DNA of 34,572 nucleotides from Prevotellaceae bacterium (GTDB lineage: Bacteria; Bacteroidota; Bacteroidia; Bacteroidales; UBA932), in assembly GCA_031280885.1 (NCBI GenBank), contig JAITGD010000008.1:1-34572 (forward strand), given 5' to 3'. How positions within the stretch are numbered: the first letter of the stretch is position 1; every line of letters begins with the position of its first letter. Positions 1 to 7,851 of the stretch are shown here, one piece after another. A model generated the notes under the pieces. That model ran no database searches, was not told where the DNA came from, and was given only the letters and a program-made list of their open reading frames with translations. Position numbers and translations under genes: made by a program.

Positions 1-1108
1 GGATTCTCTCTGGATTTCTATCTCGCCAAGCAGCGGCAATCAGGCAGGAGATTACACTATCGCCATCAGTGTTGAACCTAATCTGACGGGCGCCGACCGC
101 TCGGCAACTATTTCGATTATCTGCGGAGGTTCCAAAATCACAATCACCGTAACGCAAAAGAAGGAAAAGGAAGACGGAGAAATTCCGGTAGCTGTAGCGG
201 ACGTGAGCCTTAACAAGTCGGAATTGACGCTTGTTGTTGGCGATACGGCAACGCTTGTGGCCACCATTACGCCTGCCAATGCCGACGACAAAACGCTGAC
301 GTGGAGTAGTAGTAATACTTCCGTTGCAACGGTGAGCGAAACAGGCTTGATAACTACACATACACTTGGCGAAGCAATAATCACAGTTACTACTACGGAC
401 GGCAACAAAACCGCTTCCTGTGCTGTCATGGCGCTCCCCGGAATTACCATGACGATGGTAGGCGACGGTACGGTCGGGGTAGAGCTTGGAGGTTCCGGAA
501 CGGCAACCTTAAATTGGGGCGACGGAAGCAGCGAAATACTTGCTCTTACCGACAGTATAAACTATATTACACACATTTATGTTTTATTCGGCAATCATAC
601 CGTAACAATAACCGGAGCAGATATTAAATATTTGAGGTGTTACGTCAACCGACTGATCACTTTGGATGTCAGCAAAAACACGGCGCTAACCTATCTCAGT
701 TGCGGCTACAATCAACTAAGCACTTTGGATGTCAGTAAAAACACAGAGCTAACCTATCTCAATTGCTCCAACAATCAACTGAGCGCTTTGGTAAGTAAAA
801 ACACAGCGCTAACCCATCTTCTTTGTAAAAATAATCAACTAACTGCTTTGGATGTTAGCGGAAATACAGCGCTAAGGATACTCGATTGCTCTCTCAATCA
901 GCTGAGCGCCTTGGATGTTAGCGAAAATATGGTGCTGACGACACTCGATTGCCGCTATAATCAACTGAGCGCCGGAGCTTTGAATGTGTTGTTTGGAACT
1001 TTGCAAGGCAATACAGGTTGGCCCAGAAGTATATACATTGAAGGCAACCCCGGCGAAAGCGGATGTAATAAAAGCATTGCCGAAGACAAAGGCTGGTGGC
1101 CATGGTAG
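1..1108 (+). CDS. Partial secreted surface protein: BACON + Ig-like (Big_2) + leucine-rich repeats
   Basis: The 5' end is outside the window; the first whole codon is at base 2 and the frame stays open upstream of the ORF-track start at 203. The N-terminal ~50 visible residues (WISISPSSG...ISIICGG) look like the end of a BACON domain. Next is a bacterial Ig-like Big_2 domain (VSLNKSELTLVVGDTATL...WSSSNTSVATV). A spacer leads to about five 21-residue leucine-rich repeats of the form LDVSKNTALTYLxCxxNQLS, encoded by 63-bp units from about 661. The protein ends ...CNKSIAEDKGWWPW, a terminus I associate with Bacteroidetes LRR proteins, with no T9SS sorting domain. One repeat has lost an Asp (LSALVSKN) through an in-frame 3-base deletion near 790. 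The likely role is an outer-surface or secreted binding/adhesion protein; the ligand cannot be inferred. Confidence 0.85.
   Translation, partial: DSLWISISPSSGNQAGDYTIAISVEPNLTGADRSATISIICGGSKITITVTQKKEKEDGEIPVAVADVSLNKSELTLVVGDTATLVATITPANADDKTLTWSSSNTSVATVSETGLITTHTLGEAIITVTTTDGNKTASCAVMALPGITMTMVGDGTVGVELGGSGTATLNWGDGSSEILALTDSINYITHIYVLFGNHTVTITGADIKYLRCYVNRLITLDVSKNTALTYLSCGYNQLSTLDVSKNTELTYLNCSNNQLSALVSKNTALTHLLCKNNQLTALDVSGNTALRILDCSLNQLSALDVSENMVLTTLDCRYNQLSAGALNVLFGTLQGNTGWPRSIYIEGNPGESGCNKSIAEDKGWWPW
661..972 (+). repeat. 63-bp tandem repeats encoding 21-aa leucine-rich repeats
   Basis: The motif TTTGGATGT or a close variant recurs at 661, 724, 787, 847 and 910. Spacings are 63, 63, 60 and 63 bases, the short one reflecting a 3-base deletion that keeps the frame. 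The units are LRRs inside the first gene. Confidence 0.85.
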
Positions 1109-1216
1109 TCTGAACTGTGATTTAGAATGATTTTTATGATTACCTCGTCTGAATCAGGATGAACAGGATTAAAGGATGAACAGGATTTTGTTGATGCGCA
1201 AGGCGGCGCAATCACC

Positions 1217-1244
1217 GTAGAGACGGGGCGCGCCCCGTCTCTAC
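1217..1244. repeat. 28-bp perfect palindrome
   Basis: GTAGAGACGGGGCG is followed directly by its exact reverse complement. It lies about 110 bases after the LRR gene stop and could form a cruciform or hairpin. A REP-like dispersed element is more likely than a terminator because no T-run follows. Confidence 0.8.
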
Positions 1245-1352
1245 AATACGACACACAACGGCGCAAACAACCGGCGCGTCAAACAGACCTCATTTCCACC
1301 TCATTCAAAAAACAGAACAAGCTCAGTAGCACCGGACAAAACTCGAAGAAAC

Positions 1353-1406
1353 AAACCTCATTACCTCATTTAATCATCAGAATTGAACAATGAGGTAATG
1401 AGGTTT
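1353..1406. repeat. Inverted repeat, 18-bp stem, ACCTCATT family
   Basis: AAACCTCATTACCTCATT (1353-1370) pairs exactly with 1389-1406 across an 18-base loop. Related ACCTCATT/AATGAGGT copies continue on both sides (about 1286-1476). The hairpin could act as a distal terminator but is about 245 bases past the stop codon, so a repeat element is preferred. Confidence 0.7.
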
Positions 1407-1543
1407 TGTTAGAGGGTGGTATTCACGTGCTAATGAGGTAGTTTTGTTAGGAAAATGAGGTAAAAATGAGGTTGTGAAAACTATACCAATATCTTTTTTT
1501 GAACCGGAAAATCATCCTAAAATCACAGTTCAGACAAATAACA

Positions 1544-1551
1544 TATCTTTG
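1544..1551 (+). promoter_or_regulatory. Bacteroidetes -7 promoter box (TATCTTTG)
   Basis: TATCTTTG matches TAnnTTTG and sits about 47 bases before the ATG at 1598, supporting that start over the ORF-track start at 1499, which lies upstream of the box. No clear -33 TTTG is seen. Confidence 0.6.
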
Positions 1552-1597
1552 CGCAATTGATGATTTTTGTAAAACATTCGTTAAATATTTAATAGAT

Positions 1598-2449
1598 ATG
1601 CAACAAAATAGAAGAACATTTTTCAAACAGGGCTTAGCCGGAGCGGTTTTGCTTGGTTCGTCGCAGCTTTTGAAGGCTGTTCCCGAGCCTCCGCAGCCAA
1701 AAATGGAGGTCGTCGAAAATCCTTTTGTAATCGGAATGGCCGGATACACTTTTGTGAATTTCGATATCGACGTTACACTCAAAACTATGCAGCGTCTCGA
1801 CGTGCAGCATCTCTGCATAAAAGATTTTCATTTGCCTTTCAAGAGCAGCGACGAGGCGATCAAGGCTTTTCACGAGAAATGCGCCCTGCACAATGTTAAA
1901 GGATACGCCGTTGGCCCGATTTACATGCGCAGCAACGAGGAAATCGACCGTGCTTTCGATTATGCTCGGCGCGTCGGCGTAAAACTGATTGTGGGCGTTC
2001 CGAATTACGAGCTGCTTCCATACGTCGATAGCAAGGTTAAGGAGTATGATTTTCAATATGCTATACATTTGCACGGCCCCGACATCAAAACTTATCCCGA
2101 CGCTACCGACGTCTGGGAGAATACCAAAGCCTTAGACCCGCGCATTGGTATGTGTCTCGACATCGGCCACGACTTGCGCAATGGCTGCGACCCTGTGGCT
2201 GACCTTCTTAAATATCACAGCCGCGTCTTTGATATTCATATCAAGGACGTTACAGAAGCAAGCAAGGCTGGTAAAAGTATTGAGTTCGGACGTGGACAGA
2301 TTGACTTCCCTGCTTTCGTAAAAGCCTTACGTAAGGTGAATTACTGCGGATCGTGCAGTCTCGAATACGAAAAAGACATGCAAGATCCTTTTATCGGCAT
2401 AGCAGAAGCCATCGGATACTTCCGCGCTATCTGCAATTATGTGCAATAG
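1598..2449 (+). CDS. Tat-exported sugar phosphate isomerase/epimerase family protein
   Basis: A 283-residue protein of the xylose-isomerase-like TIM-barrel (AP endonuclease 2) superfamily. The start at 1598 gives a Tat-type signal, NRRTFFKQGLAGAVLLGSSQ. The ORF-track start at 1499 adds 33 residues that precede the promoter box and are rejected. Barrel motifs include FVIGMAGYTF, HLCIKDFHL, MCLDIGHDL and FDIHIKDV, with a late acidic SLEYEKD; several of these carry the His, Asp and Glu residues that usually bind a divalent metal in the fold. The substrate is unknown; exported homologues in Bacteroidetes often accompany sugar-degrading loci, but no neighbour here fixes the role. The gene stands alone with its own promoter and a following hairpin. 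Confidence 0.82.
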   Translation: MQQNRRTFFKQGLAGAVLLGSSQLLKAVPEPPQPKMEVVENPFVIGMAGYTFVNFDIDVTLKTMQRLDVQHLCIKDFHLPFKSSDEAIKAFHEKCALHNVKGYAVGPIYMRSNEEIDRAFDYARRVGVKLIVGVPNYELLPYVDSKVKEYDFQYAIHLHGPDIKTYPDATDVWENTKALDPRIGMCLDIGHDLRNGCDPVADLLKYHSRVFDIHIKDVTEASKAGKSIEFGRGQIDFPAFVKALRKVNYCGSCSLEYEKDMQDPFIGIAEAIGYFRAICNYVQ

Positions 2450-2493
2450 AACAGAATATCAATCCGAAGAAAAACGAGATTGATTATACCAAC

Positions 2494-2527
2494 AAAGGCT
2501 GCCGTTTATTAAGAGACGGCAGCCTTT
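2494..2527. terminator. Bidirectional terminator hairpin
   Basis: A perfect 12-bp stem, AAAGGCTGCCGT / ACGGCAGCCTTT, with a 10-base loop lies between the convergent epimerase gene and pruA. It starts 45 bases after the epimerase stop and ends 24 bases past the pruA stop. Confidence 0.8.
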
Positions 2528-2551
2528 ATTATTGATTATCCGTGGATTTTC

Positions 2552-4180
2552 TTATTCTTCGAGGAAGGGATATCGATAATCCACCGGCGGCGTCAGCGTT
2601 TCCTTGATTGTTCGCGGACTGACCCATCGGAGCAAATTAAGATAGCTTCCGGCCTTGTCGTTTGTGCCGGAACTTCTTGCGCCTCCGAAAGGTTGCTTTC
2701 CGACTACGGCTCCGGTTGGTTTATCGTTGATGTAAAAGTTACCTGCCGAATATCTTAGCTTCTTTTTTAGTTTTTCGATGGCGTATCGACACTGCGCAAA
2801 AACGGCTCCTGTGAGTGCGTATATCGACCCGGTGTCGCAGTATTCCAAAGCCTCGTCGTACTTTTCGTCCTCGTAAACGAAGATAGTCAATACCGGTCCG
2901 AAGATTTCTTCGGTCATGGTTTCAAAGCACGGATCGGTGGTCAGTATCACCGTCGGTTCAACGAAATAACCTTTTTCTTTGTTGCATTTTCCTCCGATTA
3001 TTACTTCGGCGTCTTGTGATTTTTGTGCCAAGCGGATGTATGCTGCAATGCTGTCGAAAGATTTTTCGTCTATCACCGCGTTCACAAAGTTGCTAAAATC
3101 AGCAGGATCGCCCATTTTCAGTTCTCCGATTTGCTGTTTCAGTTTTGCGCAAACCTGTCCCCAGAGCGACTTCGGAATATATGCCCGCGATGCGGCGGAG
3201 CATTTTTGCCCCTGATACTCGAAAGCGCCACGTACAATGGCAGTTACAAGCGAATCCACATCGGCCGTAGGATGTGCAAAAATAAAATCTTTTCCTCCGG
3301 TTTCGCCCACAATTACAGGGTATCCGCGGTAATGTCCCGTATTGCTACCTACGGTGTAATTCATGCGATTAAACGTCATAGTCGAGCCGGTAAAATGTAT
3401 TCCGGCCAGCCTCGGCTCGTTGAGTATTATCTCGCTGATTGTTTCGCCTTCGCCCGGGATGAAGTTTATAACTCCGTCGGGTACGCCGGCTTCCTGAAAT
3501 ATTTTCATAAGATAATAATTCGATAACACAGCTGTACTTGCTGGTTTCCAGACGGTAACATTTCCCATCAGGACGGGCGAAACATTGAGATTTCCGGCAA
3601 TCGCCGTAAAGTTAAAAGGCGATACGCAATACACAAATCCTTCGAGAGGTCGGTATTCTATTCTATTGATTGCCTGATTGTCGGATTCGGGCTGAACAGC
3701 GTATATCTGCGAGGCAAAATAAACGTTAAATCGCAGAAAATCTATCAGTTCACATGCAGAATCGATTTCTGCCTGATAGACGTTTTTGCTTTGACCGAGC
3801 ATTGTGGCCGCGTTAAGCTGGTTACGGTACTTTCCGGCAATCAGTTCGGCGGCGCGAAGCATAACAGTAGCGCGTTCCTGCCAAGGTAGCGACGACCATT
3901 CGGCCTGTGCATCGACGGCGGCCTCAACTGCAGCTTGGGTTTCGAGAATGCCCGCTTTGTGATATGTGGCAAGGATGTGCTGGTGGTCGTGCGGCATCCT
4001 GATTGTGCCGGTTTTGCCTGTATTTACTTCCGTTCCCCCTATTATCAGCGGGATTTGGATTGTCGTTTCGCTTTGACGCTTCAGCTCAGCTTTTAAGGCG
4101 ATTCGTTCCGGAGATCCCGGACGGTAATTCAGAACCGGCTCATTTTCCGGCTTCTGGAATTGATAGATGGAATTATTCAT
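2552..4180 (-). CDS. pruA: 1-pyrroline-5-carboxylate dehydrogenase (L-glutamate gamma-semialdehyde dehydrogenase)
   Basis: A 542-residue aldehyde dehydrogenase that oxidises glutamate semialdehyde/P5C to glutamate with NAD+, the second step of proline (and ornithine/arginine) catabolism. The N-terminus NEPVLNYRPGSPER is typical of the monofunctional ALDH4 type, and the length matches that family. Visible motifs are FTGST (about 264-268), the catalytic Glu in GETGGKDF (E293), the nucleophile Cys in GQKCSAASRAY (C327) and EIFGPVLTIFVYED. There is no proline dehydrogenase (PutA) domain and no putA in the window. The gene begins 15 bases after the BASS transporter stop, so the two are probably cotranscribed from the promoter at 5183-5190. 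Confidence 0.95.
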   Translation of the reverse strand: MNNSIYQFQKPENEPVLNYRPGSPERIALKAELKRQSETTIQIPLIIGGTEVNTGKTGTIRMPHDHQHILATYHKAGILETQAAVEAAVDAQAEWSSLPWQERATVMLRAAELIAGKYRNQLNAATMLGQSKNVYQAEIDSACELIDFLRFNVYFASQIYAVQPESDNQAINRIEYRPLEGFVYCVSPFNFTAIAGNLNVSPVLMGNVTVWKPASTAVLSNYYLMKIFQEAGVPDGVINFIPGEGETISEIILNEPRLAGIHFTGSTMTFNRMNYTVGSNTGHYRGYPVIVGETGGKDFIFAHPTADVDSLVTAIVRGAFEYQGQKCSAASRAYIPKSLWGQVCAKLKQQIGELKMGDPADFSNFVNAVIDEKSFDSIAAYIRLAQKSQDAEVIIGGKCNKEKGYFVEPTVILTTDPCFETMTEEIFGPVLTIFVYEDEKYDEALEYCDTGSIYALTGAVFAQCRYAIEKLKKKLRYSAGNFYINDKPTGAVVGKQPFGGARSSGTNDKAGSYLNLLRWVSPRTIKETLTPPVDYRYPFLEE

Positions 4181-4195
4181 CTGAGTTGTATTTTA

Positions 4196-5161
4196 TTATT
4201 GTTCAAAATTTGTTGTTTGTTTTATCTTTCGACGACCGATATAAGCCGTTAAAAATCCTGAAATTATATGCCATATTCCCCACCAGGCCACCACAAAAAG
4301 AGTGCCTCCTTTGATGCTGCCTTCGGGAAAAATCTTCGGATTGAGAAGCAGCGCCAGCCCAAGCCCCGAATTTTGTATTCCCATTTCAATTGCGATGGTC
4401 ATACGGTCGCGCAGCGAAAACCCAAACAGCCTCGACCATCCCGCTCCTGCTAAGATTATCAATCCGTTATGGATAAGCACAATTATAAATATGTATCCAA
4501 GATGATTGATAAAGTTATCAAGATTATTTGCCAAAGCGATGCACAAAATCGCTGCAAAAGCTATGATTGAAAATATCTTAAAGGGTTTCACCACTTTTTC
4601 TTTTAACTTCGGACATAAGCGCGAGAAGATAATCCCTGCAAAAAGCGGTAACACAAGCAAAATCACCAAAGTAAACAGCATGTGCCACATGTCGATTTCC
4701 AGAGGTTGAAGCATTTCCGACGAGCGTTTGCCCAAATATCGTATATACAATCCTCCCCAAAAAGCAAAGTTGAAGGGCGTTGCAATAAAGGCAATGGCTG
4801 TGTTTATGCCTGTTAATCCGACAGATAGAGCGGTGTTTGCACGCGCCAGCGACGACATGAAATTACTCATATTCCCGCCGGGGCAAGCCGCTACAAGTAT
4901 CATTCCTATGGCCACAGGCAGTGTTATTTGCTTGTAGAATATAGCTGCCAAACAGAATGTTATCCCCGGCACAAGTATTAGCTGACCCACAAGCCCCAGA
5001 ATAAGCGGTTTTGGCTTGTAGAATACATTTTTCAACTCGCCCATTTTGATGTCGAGTGCAACTCCAAACATCACAAAGGCCAGAATCACATTCAAGACGT
5101 GAGCGTTACCCGAACCGAAATTCACGGTTAACGAATCAAGAGAAGACAGAGGTCCGTGCAT
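4196..5161 (-). CDS. Bile acid:sodium symporter (BASS/SLC10) family transporter
   Basis: A 321-residue polytopic membrane protein with roughly nine or ten hydrophobic segments. Family motifs include FVMFGVALDIKMGEL near the N-terminus, CPGGNMSNFMSSLARAN (the core crossing motif of BASS proteins) and EMGIQNSGLGLALLL. Such proteins move organic anions or related small molecules with sodium; the substrate here is unknown. The ORF-track start at 5185 is a TTG lying inside the promoter -7 box, so the ATG at 5161 (MHGPLSSLDSL) is chosen. It is the first gene of a unit with pruA, which might point to import of an amino acid, 2-oxo acid or related compound, but that is inference. Confidence 0.88.
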   Translation of the reverse strand: MHGPLSSLDSLTVNFGSGNAHVLNVILAFVMFGVALDIKMGELKNVFYKPKPLILGLVGQLILVPGITFCLAAIFYKQITLPVAIGMILVAACPGGNMSNFMSSLARANTALSVGLTGINTAIAFIATPFNFAFWGGLYIRYLGKRSSEMLQPLEIDMWHMLFTLVILLVLPLFAGIIFSRLCPKLKEKVVKPFKIFSIIAFAAILCIALANNLDNFINHLGYIFIIVLIHNGLIILAGAGWSRLFGFSLRDRMTIAIEMGIQNSGLGLALLLNPKIFPEGSIKGGTLFVVAWWGIWHIISGFLTAYIGRRKIKQTTNFEQ

Positions 5162-5182
5162 GGTACGTTTTTTTTTCGGCGG

Positions 5183-5190
5183 CAAAGGTA
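5183..5190 (-). promoter_or_regulatory. -7 promoter box (TACCTTTG) of the BASS-pruA unit
   Basis: Reading the minus strand, TACCTTTG lies about 22 bases before the ATG at 5161. It overlaps the TTG that the ORF track uses as a start, which rules that start out. Confidence 0.65.
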
Positions 5191-5229
5191 GAAATACTTT
5201 TTATAATTTCGGGCTTTGAATTTACGATT

Positions 5230-5469
5230 ATGATTACTTTGATGTTAATTAGCGCCATCCTGATGGCCACCGCAATAGCTGCTTTTGGAATCAGAATTTG
5301 GATTAAAGGTTCCTTCGCCGATTCGGAAATCGGACGAAATGAAAACATGAAAAAACTGGGAATCCACTGCGTCAAAGACGAAGAATACAGACTTCATTCC
5401 GGCAAGGAAATCGAAAACAGCACAGCCTGCTCGTCATGCGGCCTCAAAACTTCGTGCCACATCAAGTAA
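5230..5469 (+). CDS. Small single-pass membrane protein with a Cys-rich C-terminus
   Basis: A 79-residue protein starting at the ATG at 5230 (MITLMLISAILMATAIAAF...). The upstream part of the ORF-track entry overlaps the BASS gene on the other strand and is not used. It has one N-terminal membrane helix (about 2-24) and a soluble tail with GIHCVKDEEYRLHSGKE and a cluster ACSSCGLKTSCHIK, five cysteines in all. The shape resembles short Bacteroidetes membrane proteins ending in a Cys cluster that may bind a metal or Fe-S centre, but I do not recognise a named family with certainty. It is divergent from the BASS-pruA unit and lies 123 bases upstream of pyrH. Codon usage and a hydrophobic-then-charged layout support it being real. 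Confidence 0.7.
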   Translation: MITLMLISAILMATAIAAFGIRIWIKGSFADSEIGRNENMKKLGIHCVKDEEYRLHSGKEIENSTACSSCGLKTSCHIK

Positions 5470-5565
5470 AAACATGCGGCGCAGTTTGCCGTAATATATA
5501 AGAAGTTTTTTGTCTTGATTCTTGGTTCTTGAAATCCTGAATCTCTCATAATTCATAACTTTTTG

Positions 5566-5573
5566 TACTTTTG
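5566..5573 (+). promoter_or_regulatory. -7 promoter box (TACTTTTG) of pyrH-frr-fabD
   Basis: TACTTTTG lies 19 bases before the pyrH ATG at 5593. The ORF-track start at 5563 is a TTG just upstream of and reading through this box, so it cannot be the real start. Confidence 0.65.
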
Positions 5574-5592
5574 CCCCCGTAAAACGGTGTTT

Positions 5593-6303
5593 ATGTCGAA
5601 ATACAAAAGAATACTATTAAAATTGAGCGGCGAATCGCTGATGGGCAAAAGCGCTTACGGAATTGACCCTGAAATGCTTGAACAATATGCACGCGACATA
5701 TCCGAAACCCGCGATCAGGGCGTGCAAATAGCTATAGTAATAGGTGGTGGCAACATTTTTCGCGGGATGACCGGCGCCGGTAAAGGCTTCGACCGCATAA
5801 AAGGCGATAATATGGGAATGCTTGCTACCGTAATCAACAGTATAGCACTGCAATCGGCGCTCGAAAACGCCGGAATAAAAGCCAAAACGCTTACCTCAAT
5901 CTGCATGGAACCCGTTGGAGAACACTACTCAAGCTCAAAAGCAATGGAATATCTGGAAGCCGGATATGTAATCATAGTCGCCGGAGGCACGGGAAATCCT
6001 TATTTCACTACCGATTCGGCCTCTGCACTACGAGGTATCGAGCTGAAAACCGACGTCTTACTGAAAGGAACCCGCGTAGATGGAGTATATACTGCCGACC
6101 CTGAAAAAGATCCCACAGCTGTTAAATATCAAAACCTTACTTTTGATGAAGCTTTCAGTAAGGGACTGAAAATAATGGATCTGACAGCATTCGCCCTCTG
6201 CAAGGAAAACGCCTTACCTATCTTAGTTTTCGATATGAACACTCCGGGAAATCTAAGAAAAGCCGTTGCAGGTGAGGCAATAGGAACTTTGATAGAAAGA
6301 TAA
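5593..6303 (+). CDS. pyrH: UMP kinase
   Basis: A 236-residue bacterial uridylate kinase of the amino-acid-kinase fold, which phosphorylates UMP to UDP with ATP in the cytoplasm. Diagnostic stretches are YKRILLKLSGESLMG at the N-terminus, IAIVIGGGNIFRG (glycine-rich phosphate loop), MGMLATVINSIALQ, FTTDSASALRGIEL and LKGTRVDGVYTADP. The ATG at 5593 gives the expected N-terminus MSKYKRILLKLSGE; the 10 extra residues in the ORF track come from a TTG in the promoter region. It is followed 48 bases on by frr, a common pairing, and then fabD. Confidence 0.97.
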   Translation: MSKYKRILLKLSGESLMGKSAYGIDPEMLEQYARDISETRDQGVQIAIVIGGGNIFRGMTGAGKGFDRIKGDNMGMLATVINSIALQSALENAGIKAKTLTSICMEPVGEHYSSSKAMEYLEAGYVIIVAGGTGNPYFTTDSASALRGIELKTDVLLKGTRVDGVYTADPEKDPTAVKYQNLTFDEAFSKGLKIMDLTAFALCKENALPILVFDMNTPGNLRKAVAGEAIGTLIER

Positions 6304-6351
6304 ATCCAAGTAACAAAAAACGACTAATCACAAACTTTAAATTTATAAATC

Positions 6352-6918
6352 ATGGACGCAAGCAAAGCAAAAGAATCCGTAGCCACAGCTAAGGATAAAA
6401 TGCAAAAAGCCGTAGAACATCTTGAAACCGAACTTGTAAGTATTCGTGCAGGAAAAGCGAATCCGGCACTGTTCAATCATGTTATGGTGGACTATTACGG
6501 GGCGCAAACTCCGCTGCCGCAAGTAGCAAGCATCACCTCGCCGGACGCCAGAACAATCATGATCCAACCATGGGAAAAATCCCTGATTCACACAATCGAA
6601 AAAGCTATAATGCAGGCTAATCTCGGATTCACTCCGCAGAACAATGGAGAGGCTGTGAGAATAAACATCCCGCCGCTCACCGAAGAACGTCGTAAAGACC
6701 TTGTTAAGCAGTCGAGACACGAGGGAGAAAACACACGTATAGGCCTGAGAAACGCCCGCAGAGATGCTATCGAACAAATCAAAAAATACCAGAAAGACGG
6801 TCTGGGAGAAGACCTCGCAAGGGATTTTGAAACCGAAATTCAAAAATTAGTGGACGATTTCAATAAGAAAGTTGATGCTGTCCTCGATAAAAAAGAGAAA
6901 GAAATTCTGGCGGTATAA
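6352..6918 (+). CDS. frr: Ribosome recycling factor
   Basis: A 188-residue RRF, slightly over the usual ~185. It splits the post-termination ribosome together with EF-G. Family stretches seen are LVSIRAGKANPALF, VDYYGAQTPLPQVASI, IQPWEKSLI, NNGEAVRINIPPLTEERRKDL (split here as a domain-I helix start) and a lysine-rich C-terminal helix ending VDAVLDKKEKEILAV. It sits between pyrH and fabD with 48- and 45-base gaps and no terminator in either, so one transcript is likely. Confidence 0.97.
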   Translation: MDASKAKESVATAKDKMQKAVEHLETELVSIRAGKANPALFNHVMVDYYGAQTPLPQVASITSPDARTIMIQPWEKSLIHTIEKAIMQANLGFTPQNNGEAVRINIPPLTEERRKDLVKQSRHEGENTRIGLRNARRDAIEQIKKYQKDGLGEDLARDFETEIQKLVDDFNKKVDAVLDKKEKEILAV

Positions 6919-6963
6919 GTCCACCGTCGATAATCGAGACTCAATTAAAAGTAATACATATAT

Positions 6964-7842
6964 ATGAAAGCATTCGTATTCCCGGGGCAAGGCGCTCAAT
7001 TTACGGGAATGGGCAAAGATTTGTACAACTCGCCCGAAGCAAAACGCCGGTTCGACCAGGCCAATGACGTCTTAGGATTTAAAATTACATCCATAATGTT
7101 CGAGGGAAGCGAGGCCGAACTCAAACAGACGAAGGTAACACAACCTGCGGTATTCATCCATTCGGTGATCATGGCCGAGTCGATTACCGATTTTATACCA
7201 GACATGCTCGCAGGACACTCGCTCGGAGAATTTTCGGCGCTCACTGCTGCTAAAACAATGAGCTTCGAAAGCGGATTGAGATTAGTCGCTGCTCGTGCTT
7301 TGGCTATGCAGGAAGCCTGCGAAACACAAGAATCAACAATGGCTGCTGTGCTGGGATTAGACGACACAACTGTCGAAGAAATTTGTGCCGAAATCGATGG
7401 CGTCGTTGTACCCGCAAACTACAATTGCCCCGGACAGTTAGTTATCTCCGGAGCAAAATATGCAGTAGAAAAGGCCTGCGAAAAACTGAAAGCCGCCGGA
7501 GCAAAACGCGCATTGATGCTTCCCGTCGGTGGAGCCTTCCACTCTCCGCTGATGGACCCCGCCAGAATAAAGCTCGAAGAAGCAATAAACTCAACAAAAT
7601 TCGACCAACCTATATGCCCTGTGTACCAAAATGTGGACGCGAATCCATACACCGACCCGGAGACTATCAAGCAAAATCTGATAAAACAGCTGACTGCTCC
7701 CGTCCGTTGGACACAATCAATACAGAACATGATCGCCAATGGCGCTGACGCCTTCGTCGAACTCGGACCTGGTAACGTCCTGCAAGGACTGATTAAAAAA
7801 ATAAACAAAAACGTCGCCGCAGAAAGCCGACAGAGCATTTAA
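6964..7842 (+). CDS. fabD: Malonyl-CoA:ACP transacylase
   Basis: A 292-residue enzyme that loads malonate from CoA onto acyl carrier protein for fatty-acid synthesis. It has the N-terminal FPGQGAQFTGMG loop, the nucleophile Ser in AGHSLGEFSAL (S86) and the catalytic His in GGAFHSPLM (H193). Length is normal for the family. It is the last gene of the pyrH-frr-fabD run and converges on thiH, with only nine bases between the stop codons and no room for a classical terminator between them. Confidence 0.96.
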   Translation: MKAFVFPGQGAQFTGMGKDLYNSPEAKRRFDQANDVLGFKITSIMFEGSEAELKQTKVTQPAVFIHSVIMAESITDFIPDMLAGHSLGEFSALTAAKTMSFESGLRLVAARALAMQEACETQESTMAAVLGLDDTTVEEICAEIDGVVVPANYNCPGQLVISGAKYAVEKACEKLKAAGAKRALMLPVGGAFHSPLMDPARIKLEEAINSTKFDQPICPVYQNVDANPYTDPETIKQNLIKQLTAPVRWTQSIQNMIANGADAFVELGPGNVLQGLIKKINKNVAAESRQSI

Positions 7843-7851
7843 ACGCTTTTG

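Larger units (their letters stand above)
1109..1597. other. Gene-free, repeat-rich intergenic region
   Basis: No supported gene lies here; ORFs on the minus strand are short shadows. The stretch holds a 15-base GATGAACAGGATTWW repeat in tandem (about 1158-1187), a 28-bp perfect palindrome (1217-1244), a set of ACCTCATT/AATGAGGT motifs including an 18-bp hairpin (1353-1406), and the promoter of the next gene. Confidence 0.7.

Noticed and set aside
5162-5185. ORF-track start of the BASS transporter at 5185
   Set aside because: It is a TTG within the TACCTTTG promoter box; the ATG at 5161 lies downstream of the inferred transcription start.
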